Assembly: GCA_903910795.1 (NCBI GenBank)
Contig: CAIWAX010000206.1
Location: forward strand, 1 to 33,912
Source of the DNA: an uncultured Anaerolineae bacterium
GTDB lineage: Bacteria; Chloroflexota; Anaerolineae; Anaerolineales; Villigracilaceae
DNA: 33,912 nucleotides
Reading direction: 5' to 3'
Position 1 is the first letter of the stretch; each line of letters begins with the position of its first letter. Below the pieces are notes generated by a model, which was not told where the DNA came from, searched no databases, and was given only the letters and a program-made list of their open reading frames with translations. Positions 32,963 through 33,912 of the stretch are shown here, in pieces. The position numbers and the translations under genes were made by a program.

Positions 32963-33574
32963 TTAGCGTTCCAGCTTTTCCACATGGGCAAGCGGCTGAT
33001 CAGCATCCGTGTATTCCGAAATGATGATCAGCACATTGGCCACCGTGCTGCCAGGGTTGCGCCAACTGTGCTTCAAATGTGCCGCGAACAATAAACTGTC
33101 ACCCGATTCAAGGGTAAAAGCCTGTCCTTCCACTTCATATTCGAGCGATCCGCGCAGGCAGTATACAAACTCATGCCCGCTGTGCGACATGTGACTCTGA
33201 CCGCTATTCGCACCATTTTCAAGAGTCAGCATAAAAGGCATGGCTTTACCCGTAAACTGATCACCACCAAGACCTTCCCACAAACCGCGTTCGAAAGGCA
33301 GGCGCGGCCGTTCATCGGCCCGGATGAAAACAATTTTATTCCGAGCTTCCTGGGGACTGAAGAAATCTGTAACAGGAACAGTCAGCGCCCCTGCAATGCG
33401 GTATAGAGTTGAAACAGAGGGCGATGTGCGTCCCCGCTCGATCATGCTCAATGCATTCGCAGACAAACCACTCATGGAGGCCAGCGTACGCATTGAGATG
33501 TTATGGGCCTCACGCAATTGCCGCAGGCGGTTGCCAACATCGATCGAAACAGCTTGTCTGTTCAGCGTATTCAT
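32963..33574 (-). CDS. XRE-family transcriptional regulator with C-terminal cupin domain
   Basis: A 203-aa regulator. A helix-turn-helix domain (about 14-68, LRQLREAHNISMRTLASMSG) is followed by a cupin sensor (about 105-190). The cupin metal-binding residues are visible as SHMSHSGHE and later HLKHSW. Relatives (PuuR/SutR-like) control amino-acid, polyamine or sulfur metabolism in response to a small ligand. The target here is not known; lysC-asd is convergent rather than divergent, so control of it is not implied. GGAGG lies 9 nt before the ATG. Ends at the shared terminator. Confidence 0.9.
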   Translation of the reverse strand: MNTLNRQAVSIDVGNRLRQLREAHNISMRTLASMSGLSANALSMIERGRTSPSVSTLYRIAGALTVPVTDFFSPQEARNKIVFIRADERPRLPFERGLWEGLGGDQFTGKAMPFMLTLENGANSGQSHMSHSGHEFVYCLRGSLEYEVEGQAFTLESGDSLLFAAHLKHSWRNPGSTVANVLIIISEYTDADQPLAHVEKLER

Positions 33575-33709
33575 AGACTATTTCCTCCAGAATAAATTTT
33601 TATTATTATATCATAATTCGGATAATATTTAGCGGAATATATATCGATATAATTACAGGATGTACAAATTATTAGACAAGATCCTCTATAACAGAAGTAC
33701 AATGTTTCT
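33575..33709 (-). promoter_or_regulatory. AT-rich upstream region of the XRE-cupin gene
   Basis: It holds a minus-strand TATAAT (33610-33605) about 31 nt upstream of the start codon, without a clear -35, and a palindrome ATATCGATAT (33641-33650) that could be an operator. No coding sequence is seen. Confidence 0.35.
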
Positions 33710-33912
33710 GAAGTTCAAATATTTTCATTTTTTGGTCATTCGGCAAAATTTAGATAACTAAAAAAACCTATATCCCTAATAAATACACACATCAATGTTT
33801 TACCGCCACAGGGTGGTGGTAAAACATTGATGTGTGTATTTATTAGGGATATAGGTTTTTTTAGTTATCTAAATTTTGCCGAATGACCAAAAAATGAAAA
33901 TATTTGAACTTC
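33710..33912. repeat. 203-bp near-perfect palindrome at the right contig end
   Basis: Arms of 100 bp (33710-33809 and 33813-33912) are reverse complements with one mismatch (G33805 opposite T33817) and a 3-nt centre (AGG). The palindrome runs to the last base. It contains no gene. Either a real long inverted repeat stopped the assembly, or this is a fold-back artefact. Confidence 0.9.

Overview
The window looks like a chromosomal contig of an uncultured Chloroflexota, most likely Anaerolineae. This rests on gene content and style, not on a marker gene: a LysM secretion protein, Thr/Pro-rich membrane-anchored tails, a Ser/Thr kinase joined to an AfsR-type ATPase remnant, several M42 peptidases, a protealysin/emfourin pair, and promoters whose -10 box sits only 6-8 nt before the start codon. 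No plasmid, phage or CRISPR locus is visible. Both contig ends fall in inverted repeats, so assembly probably broke there.

Layout. 1-473 is non-coding with two hairpins. 474-8472 holds two large secreted proteins: a GH44 glycosidase chimera and an RCC1-repeat protein. They share an Ig-like domain plus a four-repeat C-terminal module. Between them lies a 352-bp MITE-like element with 16-bp perfect terminal inverted repeats and a near-perfect 10-bp target duplication. 8579-12912 (minus) is a four-gene operon: metallophosphoesterase, UspA, full-length transketolase and a form IV RuBisCO-like protein. 13008-14441 (plus) is the kinase fusion. 14674-20250 (minus) holds a LysM protein, emfourin and its M4 protease, a NUDIX hydrolase and a HerA/DUF87-type ATPase. 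20405-24398 (minus) is a peptidase operon with three M42 paralogues and one S51 peptidase. 24433-24960 (minus) is a mucin-like membrane protein. 25038-30048 (plus) is a frameshifted SbcC, a GT2 glycosyltransferase and a SAM methyltransferase. 30171-32899 (plus) is lysC-asd behind a threonine attenuator. 32963-33574 (minus) is an XRE-cupin regulator. 33710-33912 is a 203-bp near-perfect palindrome.

The strongest discovery is the leader of lysC-asd. It has a TTGACA-17-TATATT promoter, a 25-codon leader peptide with six consecutive Thr codons, and mutually exclusive hairpins ending in a T7 terminator. All the parts of a trp/thr-type ribosome-mediated attenuator are present, in a phylum where I know of no described example. 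Other items worth attention are the RuBisCO-like protein/transketolase operon, the kinase fused to an ATPase with a destroyed P-loop, the protease-inhibitor pair, the MITE and the terminal palindrome.
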